Source: Aurantimonas sp036549475
GTDB taxonomy: Bacteria > Pseudomonadota > Alphaproteobacteria > Rhizobiales > Rhizobiaceae
NCBI RefSeq assembly: GCF_036549475.1
Contig: NZ_JAZHLI010000008.1
Location: 62,001 to 126,000 of the forward strand
Direction: 5' to 3'
DNA length: 64,000 bases
In this document: positions 7,346 through 15,897 of the stretch, piece by piece
How positions within the stretch are numbered: the stretch's first letter is position 1
How the letters are laid out: every line of letters begins with the position of its first letter
Program-made: the position numbers and the translations under genes
Notes under the pieces: generated by a model
What the model saw: only the letters and a program-made list of their open reading frames with translations
Databases searched by the model: none
What the model was told of the DNA's origin: nothing

Positions 7346-9270
7346 CAGAATTCCTCCCAGCCATCTTCCTGAGTCTGCGGGGCGCGGGCGGTGCCGCGGG
7401 TGCCGGTGGCGCGCATCTGCACGACCGGGCCAGCGCCGCGGCGCTGCGGCTGGGCGTTGCGGGCCGCAGGGCGGCCGGCATCGCCGGCGCTAGTGCGGAA
7501 CTTCGCCATCGCGTGGGCCAGTTCGTCGGTCTCGTTCGAAAGCGTCTGGCTGGCAGCCGTGGCTTCCTCGACCATCGCGGCGTTCTGCTGGGTGACCTTG
7601 TCCATCTGGTCGGCCGCGCCGGAGACCTCGCGCAGGCTCGTCGCCTGTTCCCGGGCCGAGGCGGCGATGGTCGAGATGACCTCGGCCATGGCGCTGACCT
7701 CGGTGACGATCTCCTCCAGCGACTTGCCGGACGCGGTCACCAGTTCCACGCCGGTGCCGACCTGCTCGCGCGAGGTGGCGATCAGGGTCTTGATCTCCTT
7801 GGCCGCTTCCGCCGAACGCTGGGCGAGACCGCGCACTTCCTGCGCCACCACCGCGAAGCCCTTGCCCGCCTCGCCGGCCCGTGCCGCCTCGACGCCGGCG
7901 TTGAGTGCCAGGAGGTTGGTCTGGAAGGCGATTTCGTCGATCACCGAGATGATCGAGTTGATCTTCTCGGACGACTGCTCGATCTGGCCCATGGCGGTGA
8001 CCGCCTTGCCGACGATCTCGCCGCCCTTCTGGGCCTTTTCGCGGGCCCCCGAGGCCACGAGCTGCGCCTTGCCGGCGCCCTCGGCGGTCTCGTTGACGGC
8101 CTGGGTCACTTCGCCCAGGGCCGCGACGGTCTGCTCGAGGCTGGCCGCCTGCTGCTCGGTGCGGTGGGCCAGGTCGTTGGACGCGGTGTTGATCTCGCCG
8201 AGGCCGGTGCGGATCGAGGCGATGGAGGTGACCACATGGCCGATGGCGGTTTCCAGCGCCGCGACGCTGGCATTGAACTTGGCGCGGATCGGCTCGAACT
8301 CGGTCGCCACCTTGTCCTGCATGCGCACGGTCAGGTCGCCGGCCGACAGGCGCTCGAAGCCGACCTCGACGATGCCGACGAAGGCCCGCAGGTCTTCCGC
8401 CTTGGCGTCGTCCAGCGCGGCCTGGCGCTTGGCGGCCTCGTCCTGGCTGATGCGGGATGCCTCGGCCTGCGCGGCCAGCTCGTCGCGGTCGATGGCTGCC
8501 TGCTTGAAGGTCTCGACGGCAACGGCCATCTCGCCCACTTCGTCCTTGCGGCTGGCGCCGGGGATCACGACGGTCTTGTCGCCGTCGGCCAGCTTGCGCA
8601 TCACGCCGGTCATCTGGACGATCGGCGTGGCGATGGCTCGGGACAGCACCCAACCAAGGCCAACCGCGACCAGGATCAGGGCGCCCATGCCGATCATCAG
8701 TGCGATTTCGGCTGCGCTATTGGCCTCTGCTTCGGCAAGGGTTCCCGCGGCGACTGCAGCGGTCGTCGTGTCACGAACCGAATCGATGATGGTCTCGATC
8801 GGCTCGATGAACTCGTCGGCCTTGCCGGAATTGAAGAGCGTCAGCGCCTGAGGATAGGTCAATTCGCTGCCGGCGTTGCGGATGACCGGGTCGGCGATCT
8901 CGGTCTGCCATGCAGCCATCGCGGCCGACACCTTCGGCAACTCCGCGGCGATCGGGCTGCCGGCGCCGGCGATGGTGCCGAGCTCGGCGACATTCTTCTT
9001 GAAGGTCTCGTAATGCTCCTTCACCCGCCCGGAGAAGTAGGCGTCGCGGGTGATCATGAAGCCGCGCAGCGAGTTCTCCTGCCGGGCGAGCGCGAAGCGC
9101 GCGTCGATCGCGGCATTGGACAGGGCGACCTGGTGGTTCTTGTCCTCGCTCGCCGCCTCGATCGTCGTCATGGACTGGAACAGCAGCGCGCCCATGCAGG
9201 CGGCGATCACGACGAGTATTGCGAACGCAGCCGCAATCTTCTTGGATATCTTCAGATTTGCCAGCTGCAT
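7345..9270 (-). CDS. Methyl-accepting chemotaxis protein with CheR-docking tail
   Basis: A 641-residue membrane chemoreceptor and the first gene of the che operon. Membrane helix 1 spans about residues 11-31. The periplasmic part (about 35-180) is a four-helix-type sensor starting near SMTTIEAASEDKNHQVALS. Helix 2 (about 188-207) leads into a HAMP domain, and the signalling hairpin contains the family tip INSIISVIDEIAFQTNLLAL. The C-terminus is a flexible Arg/Pro-rich linker ending in GWEEF, a pentapeptide of the xWxxF type that tethers CheR and CheB in other receptors. In S. meliloti this operon slot holds a receptor without membrane helices (IcpA), so this one differs. The ligand is unknown. 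Confidence 0.9.
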   Translation of the reverse strand: MQLANLKISKKIAAAFAILVVIAACMGALLFQSMTTIEAASEDKNHQVALSNAAIDARFALARQENSLRGFMITRDAYFSGRVKEHYETFKKNVAELGTIAGAGSPIAAELPKVSAAMAAWQTEIADPVIRNAGSELTYPQALTLFNSGKADEFIEPIETIIDSVRDTTTAAVAAGTLAEAEANSAAEIALMIGMGALILVAVGLGWVLSRAIATPIVQMTGVMRKLADGDKTVVIPGASRKDEVGEMAVAVETFKQAAIDRDELAAQAEASRISQDEAAKRQAALDDAKAEDLRAFVGIVEVGFERLSAGDLTVRMQDKVATEFEPIRAKFNASVAALETAIGHVVTSIASIRTGLGEINTASNDLAHRTEQQAASLEQTVAALGEVTQAVNETAEGAGKAQLVASGAREKAQKGGEIVGKAVTAMGQIEQSSEKINSIISVIDEIAFQTNLLALNAGVEAARAGEAGKGFAVVAQEVRGLAQRSAEAAKEIKTLIATSREQVGTGVELVTASGKSLEEIVTEVSAMAEVISTIAASAREQATSLREVSGAADQMDKVTQQNAAMVEEATAASQTLSNETDELAHAMAKFRTSAGDAGRPAARNAQPQRRGAGPVVQMRATGTRGTARAPQTQEDGWEEF

Positions 9271-9328
9271 GATCGTGATCGTCCTTGGAAATTTGCGCAG
9301 GAAGACACCCGAAGCTCGGGCGCGGCGC

Positions 9329-9358
9329 CGTTACGAAACTAGAGGCGGGATGGTTAAC
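9329..9358 (-). promoter_or_regulatory. Candidate che operon promoter (TTAACCAT / GTAACG)
   Basis: Read on the minus strand, GTTAACCAT (9350-9358) is followed after 17 bases by GTAACG (9329-9334), the same layout found before the flagellin genes. It lies about 60-80 bp upstream of the receptor start. TTAACCAT is a known CtrA half-site in Caulobacter. This implies that chemotaxis and flagellins share a regulator; no start site has been measured. Confidence 0.45.
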
Positions 9359-9584
9359 GGTTTCTTATCGACAGCCTGTCGAGGCTTGCGTCAGGGATGC
9401 GCCACGATGCCGTCGCGCCCGCCGCACCATCTGGCAGGAAATTGCTTTCGATTGTCTTGCTTACGCGACGAAACCGTCGACCGGCAGAAAATTCGACAAA
9501 AGGCGCGTGCATCGCCTCGCTTATACTAAGCGTGGCGTACATCTCTGTTCGTCAATCGTGGTCGGACGAGACCCAGACGCAGGA

Positions 9585-9610
9585 ACGGGCCCGGCCGAGG
9601 CCGGGCCCGT
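9585..9610 (-). terminator. Terminator of flagellin 1
   Basis: A 12-bp perfect inverted repeat (ACGGGCCCGGCC with its complement) begins 24 bp beyond the flagellin 1 stop. No T-run follows on the minus strand, unlike most of the other copies. It is the same element family as those after flagellins 2-7. Confidence 0.65.
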
Positions 9611-9633
9611 TCCGTCAATGAAGCGCGGTCCGT

Positions 9634-10605
9634 TTAGCGGAAGAGCGCCAGGACCGACTGCGAGGATGCATTGGCGATCGACAGGGCCTGGACGCCCAGC
9701 TGCTGCTGCGTCTGCAGCGCCTTCAGCCGGGTCGATTCCTCGGTCATGTCCGCATCCACCAGCGTGCCGACACCCTTGTCGATGGAGTTGCGCAGGTTCG
9801 AGACGAACTCCGACTGGATATCCATGCGGTTCTTCGAGGCGCCCAGGTTGGAGGCCGACGTGGTCATGTCCGTGAGGATCTTGTCGACGACGCGAACCAT
9901 GGCGTTCACATCCGCGGCCGTGGTGGTGCTGGCGAGCTCGATCAACTTACCGGTGGCGGCGGTCGTCTGAGTTCCAGCAGCGTCGATCAGACGATATTCG
10001 TCCGGCGCTGTGGTCGGTGTCGCCAGCAGCAGATCCGCATCGTAGTCCTTGGTGAGGATTCCCTGCGTTTCGTCGCTGGTGCCGATCAGCGTCATTTTGG
10101 AGACATCGATGCTGATCGTTCCGACGGAGACGGCGCCGCCGGAGTCGCGGTTGAAGGAGGCGACGACGCTCTTGCTGCCGGCCGCCGCAGCGGTCGTGTT
10201 CTGCAGCCAGTTCTCGCCCGAGAAGCTGGCCGAGGAAGCGATGCTGGACAGCTGGTTCTTCAGCTCGGTCAGTTCCGAGTTGATCTTGGTCTTGTCGACA
10301 CCCGGTTCGATGGCCGCAAGCAGCTTGGCCTTGATCTCGGAGGTGACGTCGATCGCCGCTTCCATGCCGGTATAGGCGACGTCGACCTTGGCCTGGCCGA
10401 GGCCGAGCGCGTCCTCGACGGCGCCGAGTGCCTTGTTGTCCGAGCGCATGGTGGTGGCGATCGACCAGTAGGCAGCGTTGTCCGATGCCGCACCGACGCG
10501 GTAGCCCGTCGAGATGCGGTTCTGGGTCTGGTCGAGGCTACTGTTGATCATCGACAGGCTCCGCAGAGCCGTCATTGCCGACGTATTGGTATTGATGGAG
10601 GTCAT
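9634..10605 (-). CDS. fla: Flagellin 1
   Basis: A 323-residue flagellin, the filament subunit exported by the flagellar type III apparatus. It has the conserved N-terminal D0/D1 arm beginning MTSINTNTSAMTALRSL and the C-terminal arm ending SVLALFR, with a short central domain. The arms match flagellins 2-7, but the centre (WLQN, then MTLIGTSDETQG, and VNAMVRVVDKILTDM) matches flagellin 8, so it looks like a mosaic. It has its own promoter, leader and terminator. Start ATG has GGGA seven bases upstream. Confidence 0.95.
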   Translation of the reverse strand: MTSINTNTSAMTALRSLSMINSSLDQTQNRISTGYRVGAASDNAAYWSIATTMRSDNKALGAVEDALGLGQAKVDVAYTGMEAAIDVTSEIKAKLLAAIEPGVDKTKINSELTELKNQLSSIASSASFSGENWLQNTTAAAAGSKSVVASFNRDSGGAVSVGTISIDVSKMTLIGTSDETQGILTKDYDADLLLATPTTAPDEYRLIDAAGTQTTAATGKLIELASTTTAADVNAMVRVVDKILTDMTTSASNLGASKNRMDIQSEFVSNLRNSIDKGVGTLVDADMTEESTRLKALQTQQQLGVQALSIANASSQSVLALFR

Positions 10606-10768
10606 TGTATTGTCCCGTAAAGCGGAATTTCAAACAGGGGACAGTCCGGATCGGCCGGTATAACGAAGCGGCATCATGCCCGTGACCAGCGATTTCTCGC
10701 CAGCCACCTCGCTATGCCTGCACCATCGGGTCCATCGACCTACCGGTGACTTAAATTCGGTGGTTAAC
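10606..10768 (-). promoter_or_regulatory. Flagellin 1 promoter and conserved leader
   Basis: The -35-like TTAACC lies at 10762-10767, and the -10-like GGTAGG at 10739-10744 follows after 17 bases. The 47-nt leader block is at 10638-10684, 33 bases before the ATG. It contains CCGG-CCGAT-CCGG and GGC-N5-GCC, which can each fold as a small hairpin. Confidence 0.55.
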
Positions 10769-10873
10769 GCAGCTCGCGTACAGCCGCTTCCACGGTCATC
10801 GTAAATCGCCTACTAAAAAATTTCACAAGAGTGGAACGATTTACAGGTCTGTCGTCTTGCTCATGACGCAAAA

Positions 10874-10901
10874 ACGGGCCCGGCCTTGCGACCGGACCCG
10901 T
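10874..10901 (-). terminator. Terminator of flagellin 2
   Basis: Imperfect inverted repeat ACGGG..CCCGT with a CCTTGCGA loop. A run of A on its plus-strand left gives a T-tract on the minus strand. Confidence 0.75.
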
Positions 10902-10927
10902 CCATGTCAGTGTCGAAGCGCCGTGTC

Positions 10928-11827
10928 TTAGCGGAAGAGCGACAGCAGCGACTGCGAGGAGTTGTTGGCGATCGACAGCGCCTGGACGCCCAGCTGCTGC
11001 TGCGTCTGCAGCGCCTTCAGCCGGGTGGATTCCTCGGTCATATCCGCATCCACGAGCGTGCCCACGCCCTTTTCGATGGAGTTGCGCAGGTTGGAGACGA
11101 ACTCCGACTGGATGTCCATGCGGTTCTTGGCGGCACCGAGGTTGGAGGCGGCGGTCGTCATCGACTTCAGGGCCTCGTCGACGTCGGAGATCATGGTCGA
11201 GACCTGAGCATCGGTCGTCGTACCAGTGAGGGCGAGCGTCGAGACGACGGTTCCCCCCGTACGCGCCACGTCGAGAATGCCGGTCGTTCCATTTGAATCG
11301 AACAGCTTCGTCTTCGAGGTATCGATGCCGATGGTGCCCACGGACACGGAACCGTCGGCCGCCCGGTTGAAGGACGAAACGACAGACTTGGTTGCGGTGT
11401 AACCCGCAGCGCCGCTGTTGACCGACAGCCAGTTTTCGCCCGAGAACGACGCGGACGAGGCAATCGAGGTGAGCTGGCCCTGCAGTTCCTTGATTTCCGA
11501 CTGGATCTTGGTCTTGTCGACACCCGGCTCGCGCGCCGCGACCAGCTTGGACTTGATCTCGTCGACGACGTCGATGGCGGCGGTCATGCCGGTGTAGGCG
11601 GTGTCGACCTTGGCCTGGCCCAGCCCGAGCGCGTCCTGCACTGCGCCAAGCGCCTTGTTGTCCGAGCGCATCGTTGTTGCGATCGACCAGTAGGCCGCAT
11701 TGTCGGACGCGGCACCGACGCGGTAGCCGGTCGAAATACGGTTCTGGGTCTGGTCGAGACTGCTGTTGATCATGGACAGGCTCTGCAGAGCCGTCATTGC
11801 CGAAGTATTGGTGTTGATGGAGGTCAT
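10928..11827 (-). CDS. fla: Flagellin 2
   Basis: A 299-residue flagellin, the shortest of the eight. It has the standard arms (start MTSINTNTSAMTALQSL, end SQSLLSLFR) and a reduced central region of about 50 residues between WLSVNSGAAG and DVDEALKSM. The reading frame is open further upstream, but the common MTSINTN start at 11827 is preferred because the conserved leader lies directly before it. Filament subunit; monocistronic. Confidence 0.95.
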   Translation of the reverse strand: MTSINTNTSAMTALQSLSMINSSLDQTQNRISTGYRVGAASDNAAYWSIATTMRSDNKALGAVQDALGLGQAKVDTAYTGMTAAIDVVDEIKSKLVAAREPGVDKTKIQSEIKELQGQLTSIASSASFSGENWLSVNSGAAGYTATKSVVSSFNRAADGSVSVGTIGIDTSKTKLFDSNGTTGILDVARTGGTVVSTLALTGTTTDAQVSTMISDVDEALKSMTTAASNLGAAKNRMDIQSEFVSNLRNSIEKGVGTLVDADMTEESTRLKALQTQQQLGVQALSIANNSSQSLLSLFR

Positions 11828-11990
11828 TGTATTGTCCCGTACGCGGAATTTTAAACTGGGGACAGTCCGGATCGGCCGGTATAACGAAGCGGCATCATGC
11901 CCGTGACCAGCGATTTCTCCGCCAGCCACCTCGCTATGGCGGCATTTTCTGCCGCAACGACCTACCGGTGACTTAAGTTCATTGGTTAAT
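11828..11990 (-). promoter_or_regulatory. Flagellin 2 promoter and conserved leader
   Basis: TTAACC at 11984-11989, GGTAGG at 11961-11966 (17-base spacer), leader block at 11859-11905. A CATAGCGAGG element lies 43 bases downstream of the -35 motif, as in flagellins 1, 5 and 6. Confidence 0.55.
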
Positions 11991-12091
11991 GACGGGCGCC
12001 CGCGGCCTTTTGAAGATTCATCATGAATCGCCTGCTTACAAACTCTACGGTAACCGAATTATATTCGCCCCTCTCCCACCCGACACGCAAA

Positions 12092-12119
12092 ACGGGCCCG
12101 GCCTTGCGGCCGGACCCGT
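12092..12119 (-). terminator. Terminator of flagellin 3
   Basis: Inverted repeat ACGGGCCCGGCC-TTGC-GGCCGGACCCGT with one mismatch. The flanking A-run gives a T-tract on the minus strand. It starts 26 bp after the stop. Confidence 0.78.
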
Positions 12120-12145
12120 TCCGTCCACAGTAGCCGTGCCGTGTC

Positions 12146-13078
12146 TTAACGGAAGAGCGACAGCAGGGACTGCGAGGAGTTGTTGGCGATCGACAGCGCC
12201 TGGACGCCCAGCTGCTGCTGCGTCTGCAGCGCCTTCAACCGGGTCGATTCCTCGGTCATGTCCGCGTCCACCAGCGTGCCGACGCCCTTCTCGATGGAGT
12301 CACGCAGGTTGGAGACGAACTCCGACTGGATATCCATGCGGCTCTTGGAGGCACCGAGATTCGAGCCGGCCGTCGTCATCGACTTCAAAGCCGTATCGAC
12401 GGCCGAGATCATTCCCGTCAATACCGTATCGTCGACATTGGCGGCGGTGATGTCGAGGGTCGAGACCGTATACACCACATTGACAGGTGTGGCGGCGCCG
12501 TTTGCGGTGGTGACTACCTCGTCGAGGATACCGTCATCCGTCCCAGCTGCCGCGACATCGCGGAACAGCTTCACGGACAAGACGTCGATATCGATGGTGC
12601 CGACGGAGACCGTGCCTGCCGCGGAGCGGTTGAAGGATGCAACCACGCTCTTCGAGCCGGTGCCGCCGTCGAACTTCAGCCAGTTCTCGCCGGAGAAGGA
12701 GGCCGAGGTCGCGATCGAGGACAGCTGGCCCTGAAGCTCCTTGAGCTCGGACTGGATCTTCGCCTTGTCGACGCCCGGCTCCTTGGCCGCGACGAGCTTG
12801 GCCTTCATTTCGTCGACGACGTCGATGGCGGCCTTCATGCCGGTATAGGCCGTGTCGACCTTGGCCTGGCCGAGGCCGAGCGCGTCCTCGACGGCGCCGA
12901 GGGCCTTGTTGTCCGAACGCATGGTGGTGGCGATCGACCAGTAGGCGGCGTTGTCCGAAGCAGCCCCGACGCGGTAGCCGGTGGAGATGCGGTTCTGGGT
13001 CTGGTCGAGGCTGCTGTTGATCATCGACAGGCTCTGGAGAGCCGTCATCGCCGACGTATTGGTATTGATGGAGGTCAT
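12146..13078 (-). CDS. fla: Flagellin 3
   Basis: A 310-residue flagellin with conserved arms. The centre is distinct (FDGGTGSKSVVASFNRSAAG, then DVLSVKLFRDVAAAGTDDG). The C-terminal arm RMDIQSEFVSNLRDSIEKG is shared with flagellin 4. The variable part corresponds to the surface-exposed domain of the filament, so the paralogs probably give filaments of mixed composition. Start ATG at 13078; own promoter and terminator. Confidence 0.95.
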   Translation of the reverse strand: MTSINTNTSAMTALQSLSMINSSLDQTQNRISTGYRVGAASDNAAYWSIATTMRSDNKALGAVEDALGLGQAKVDTAYTGMKAAIDVVDEMKAKLVAAKEPGVDKAKIQSELKELQGQLSSIATSASFSGENWLKFDGGTGSKSVVASFNRSAAGTVSVGTIDIDVLSVKLFRDVAAAGTDDGILDEVVTTANGAATPVNVVYTVSTLDITAANVDDTVLTGMISAVDTALKSMTTAGSNLGASKSRMDIQSEFVSNLRDSIEKGVGTLVDADMTEESTRLKALQTQQQLGVQALSIANNSSQSLLSLFR

Positions 13079-13243
13079 GTTGGTGTCCCGTAATGCGGAA
13101 GTTCTGAGAGGGGGACAGTCCGGGTCGGCCGGTATGACGAAGCGGCATCATGCCCGTGATCGGCGTCTGTCTGGCCGGTCACCTCGTCATGCCATCATCA
13201 TCTGCCGCCGCCACCTACTGGCTACTTAAGTTTGATGGTTAAC
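13079..13243 (-). promoter_or_regulatory. Flagellin 3 promoter and conserved leader
   Basis: TTAACCAT with its -35 core at 13237-13242, AGTAGG at 13214-13219, leader block at 13112-13158. The hairpin loop differs (CCGAC) while the CCGG stem is kept. Confidence 0.55.
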
Positions 13244-13339
13244 GACGCTCGCCCCCACCGCACCGCAAGTCATCGTGAATCAAACGCTAATATATTGGCG
13301 CTTGCGCGCAGATCAGCCCTCACTCACCCCGAGACACAG

Positions 13340-13367
13340 ACGGGCCCGGCCTTGCGGCCGGGCCCGT
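13340..13367 (-). terminator. Terminator of flagellin 4
   Basis: Perfect 12-bp inverted repeat ACGGGCCCGGCC-TTGC-GGCCGGGCCCGT, 26 bp after the stop. No A-run flanks it. Confidence 0.72.
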
Positions 13368-13393
13368 CCCATTCAAAGTGGCCGTGCCGTGTC

Positions 13394-14323
13394 TTAGCGG
13401 AAGAGCGACAGCAGCGACTGCGAGGAGTTGTTGGCGATCGACAGCGCCTGGACGCCCAGCTGCTGCTGCGTCTGCAGCGCCTTCAACCGGGTCGATTCCT
13501 CGGTCATGTCCGCGTCCACCAGCGTGCCCACACCCTTCTCGATGGAATCGCGCAGGTTGGAGACGAACTCCGACTGGATATCCATGCGGCTCTTGGCAGC
13601 GCCGAGATTGGAGGCTGCCGTCGTCATGGACTGGATTGCATCATCCACTTCAGAGATCATCTGGTTGATGTCGAGATCGGTGACGCCCGCGGTGGTGATG
13701 TCGAGATTGCTCACCGAGACCGTCACGTTGCCACCACCGGTGGTGGTGAAAGTGCTGTTCAGAATGCCGTTGTCGGTGCCAGCTGCGGCAGGATTGTCGT
13801 CACCGAACAATTTGGTGGCGCCGATGACGATCTCGATCGTGCCCACCGAAACGGCGCCGGCTGCACTGCGGTTGAACGAGGCGACGACATTCTTGGTATC
13901 GGTCGTCGCGCCGTCGAAGGACAGCCAGTTTTCGCCCGAGAAGGAGGCCGAGGTCGCGATCGACGAAAGCTGGCCCTGCAGTTCCTTGATTTCCGCCTGG
14001 ATCTTCGACCTGTCGACGCCCGGCTCGCGCGCGGCGACGAGCTTGGCCTTCATTTCGTCGACCACGTCGATGGCAGCCTTCATGCCGGTATAGGCCGTGT
14101 CGACCTTCGCCTGGCCCAGGCCAAGCGCGTCCTCGACGGCGCCGAGGGCCTTGTTGTCCGAGCGCATGGTGGTGGCGATCGACCAGTAGGCGGCGTTGTC
14201 CGAAGCAGCACCGACGCGGTAGCCTGTGGAGATGCGGTTCTGGGTCTGGTCGAGGTTGCTGTTGATCATCGACAGGCTCTGCAGAGCCGTCATCGCCGAC
14301 GTATTGGTATTGATGGAGGTCAT
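13394..14323 (-). CDS. fla: Flagellin 4
   Basis: A 309-residue flagellin. The N-terminal arm is identical in character to flagellins 3, 5 and 6 (MINSNLDQTQNRISTGYRVG). The centre contains FDGATTDTKNVVASFNR and a short Thr-rich loop. The C-terminal arm matches flagellin 3. The common start at 14323 is chosen over an upstream in-frame extension that would run through the conserved leader. Filament subunit with its own promoter. Confidence 0.95.
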   Translation of the reverse strand: MTSINTNTSAMTALQSLSMINSNLDQTQNRISTGYRVGAASDNAAYWSIATTMRSDNKALGAVEDALGLGQAKVDTAYTGMKAAIDVVDEMKAKLVAAREPGVDRSKIQAEIKELQGQLSSIATSASFSGENWLSFDGATTDTKNVVASFNRSAAGAVSVGTIEIVIGATKLFGDDNPAAAGTDNGILNSTFTTTGGGNVTVSVSNLDITTAGVTDLDINQMISEVDDAIQSMTTAASNLGAAKSRMDIQSEFVSNLRDSIEKGVGTLVDADMTEESTRLKALQTQQQLGVQALSIANNSSQSLLSLFR

Positions 14324-14483
14324 GATGGTGTCCCGTGACGCGGAAAATGAACAGGGGGACAGTCCGGATTGGCCGGGATAACGAAACGGCGTCATGCCTG
14401 TGCCCAACCATGCGGTCGATCACTTCGCTATGACCTCAGACTGTCAGGACAGGTCTACGCTTTGCTTAAGTTGTATGGTTAAC
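14324..14483 (-). promoter_or_regulatory. Flagellin 4 promoter and conserved leader
   Basis: TTAACC at 14477-14482, CGTAGA at 14454-14459, leader block at 14356-14402 with hairpin loop CCAAT. Confidence 0.55.
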
Positions 14484-14555
14484 TTTCTGCAAATGTCCAT
14501 ATTTGTTCTTTCTGGATCGCGTCCAATCAAATCAGTCTCGTTTTTCCAAATACAA

Positions 14556-14583
14556 ATGGGCCCGCCCTTGCGGCCGGACCCGT
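14556..14583 (-). terminator. Terminator of flagellin 5 (degenerate copy)
   Basis: Related element ATGGGCCCGCCC-TTGC-GGCCGGACCCGT with several mismatches, 26 bp after the stop. It is the weakest stem of the family. Confidence 0.55.
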
Positions 14584-14609
14584 CCATGTCAGTGTCGAAG
14601 CGCCGTGTC

Positions 14610-15581
14610 TTAGCGGAAGAGCGACAGCAGCGACTGCGAGGAGTTGTTGGCGATCGACAGCGCCTGAACGCCCAGCTGCTGCTGCGTCTGCAGCGCTTTC
14701 AGCCGGGTGGACTCCTCCGTCATGTCCGCATCCACCAGCGTGCCGACGCCGGTCTCGATGGAATCGCGCAGGTTGGAGATGAACTCCGACTGGATGTCCA
14801 TGCGGCTCTTGGCGGCACCGAGGTTCGAGGCGGCCGTCGTCATCCGCTGCAGGGCGTCGTCGACACCGCTGATGAAGCCATTCAATATTCCCACGTCAAC
14901 CAGCGAGTCGGTCAGACCCGAGATGCTGAGGGTCGACACGTCAAAGCTGCCGGCAGCCGTCTGGTCGGTCAGATAAGCACCCGCCGCATCGTATTTTCCG
15001 TCGAGGATACCGGTTCCCGCAAGAGGACCGAGAAGGTTGGTGTTAGCCGCGGCGTCGAACAGCTTGGTCTTCGAGGTGTCGATCTGGATGGTGCCGACCG
15101 AAACCGTTCCGTCCGCGGCGCGGTTGAAGGACGCGACGACCGACTTGGTCGCATTGGCCGGCGCGGTGGAATTGACCGACAGCCAGTTCTCGCCCGAGAA
15201 GGACGCAGAGGTGGCGATCGACGTCAGCTGGCCCTGCAGCTCGGTGAGCTCCGCCTGGATCTTGGTCTTGTCGACGCCCGGTTCACGGGCTGCGACGAGC
15301 TTGGCCTTCATCTCGTCGACGACGTCGATGGCTGCCTTCATGCCCGTATAGGCCGTGTCGACCTTGGCCTGGCCGAGGCCGAGCGCGTCCTCGACGGCGC
15401 CGAGGGCCTTGTTGTCCGAGCGCATGGTGGTGGCGATCGACCAGTAGGCGGCGTTATCCGAGGCCGCACCGACGCGGTAGCCTGTGGAGATGCGGTTCTG
15501 GGTCTGGTCGAGGTTGCTGTTGATCATCGACAGGCTCTGCAGAGCCGTCATTGCCGACGTATTGGTATTGATGGAGGTCAT
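14610..15581 (-). CDS. fla: Flagellin 5
   Basis: A 323-residue flagellin, closest to flagellin 6. Both share WLSVNSTAPANATKSVVASF, the IQIDTSKTKLFDAA stretch, GILDG and FISGVDDALQRMTTAASNLG, including long identical DNA segments. It ends SQSLLSLFR like flagellins 2-4, whereas flagellin 6 ends SESLLALFR. Start ATG at 15581 follows the conserved leader. The pair looks like a recent duplication with partial exchange. Confidence 0.95.
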   Translation of the reverse strand: MTSINTNTSAMTALQSLSMINSNLDQTQNRISTGYRVGAASDNAAYWSIATTMRSDNKALGAVEDALGLGQAKVDTAYTGMKAAIDVVDEMKAKLVAAREPGVDKTKIQAELTELQGQLTSIATSASFSGENWLSVNSTAPANATKSVVASFNRAADGTVSVGTIQIDTSKTKLFDAAANTNLLGPLAGTGILDGKYDAAGAYLTDQTAAGSFDVSTLSISGLTDSLVDVGILNGFISGVDDALQRMTTAASNLGAAKSRMDIQSEFISNLRDSIETGVGTLVDADMTEESTRLKALQTQQQLGVQALSIANNSSQSLLSLFR

Positions 15582-15741
15582 GGTGGTGTCCCGTAACGCA
15601 GAGTAATGAACAAGAGGGACAGTCCGGATCGGCCGGGATAACGAAACGGCGTCATGCCTGTGGCCGTCAATCGCGGCCACCTCGCTATGTCATCAACATA
15701 GCCAGCGCCGGACTACTAAGCGGCTAAGGAATATGGTTAAC
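15582..15741 (-). promoter_or_regulatory. Flagellin 5 promoter and conserved leader
   Basis: TTAACC at 15735-15740, AGTAGT at 15712-15717, leader block at 15616-15662. Confidence 0.55.
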
Positions 15742-15843
15742 AATAATGGCATTCTGTAGTATTCTTCAAAATAAAAGATCTTGCCGCAGCCCGGGCGACG
15801 TCCCCTTCCCGGCTCATCAGGATAGGGCTTCGCTCGACGCAAA

Positions 15844-15871
15844 ACGGGCCCGGCCTTGTAGCCGGACCCGT
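15844..15871 (-). terminator. Terminator of flagellin 6
   Basis: Inverted repeat ACGGGCCCGGCC with loop TTGTA, 26 bp after the stop. The flanking A-run gives a minus-strand T-tract. Confidence 0.75.
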
Positions 15872-15897
15872 TCGCGTCAGGGTGATTCCGATGGGTT

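Noticed and set aside
4305..7493. A 1062-codon plus-strand open frame opposite cheA and cheY1
   Set aside because: It is the complement of well-recognised chemotaxis genes, has biased Asp/Arg/His/Gly composition and no family features.
10606..10770. Sigma-54 promoter search in flagellin leaders
   Set aside because: No TGGCAC-N5-TTGC pattern at a sensible place; the TTAACC-N17-GTAG layout is conserved instead.
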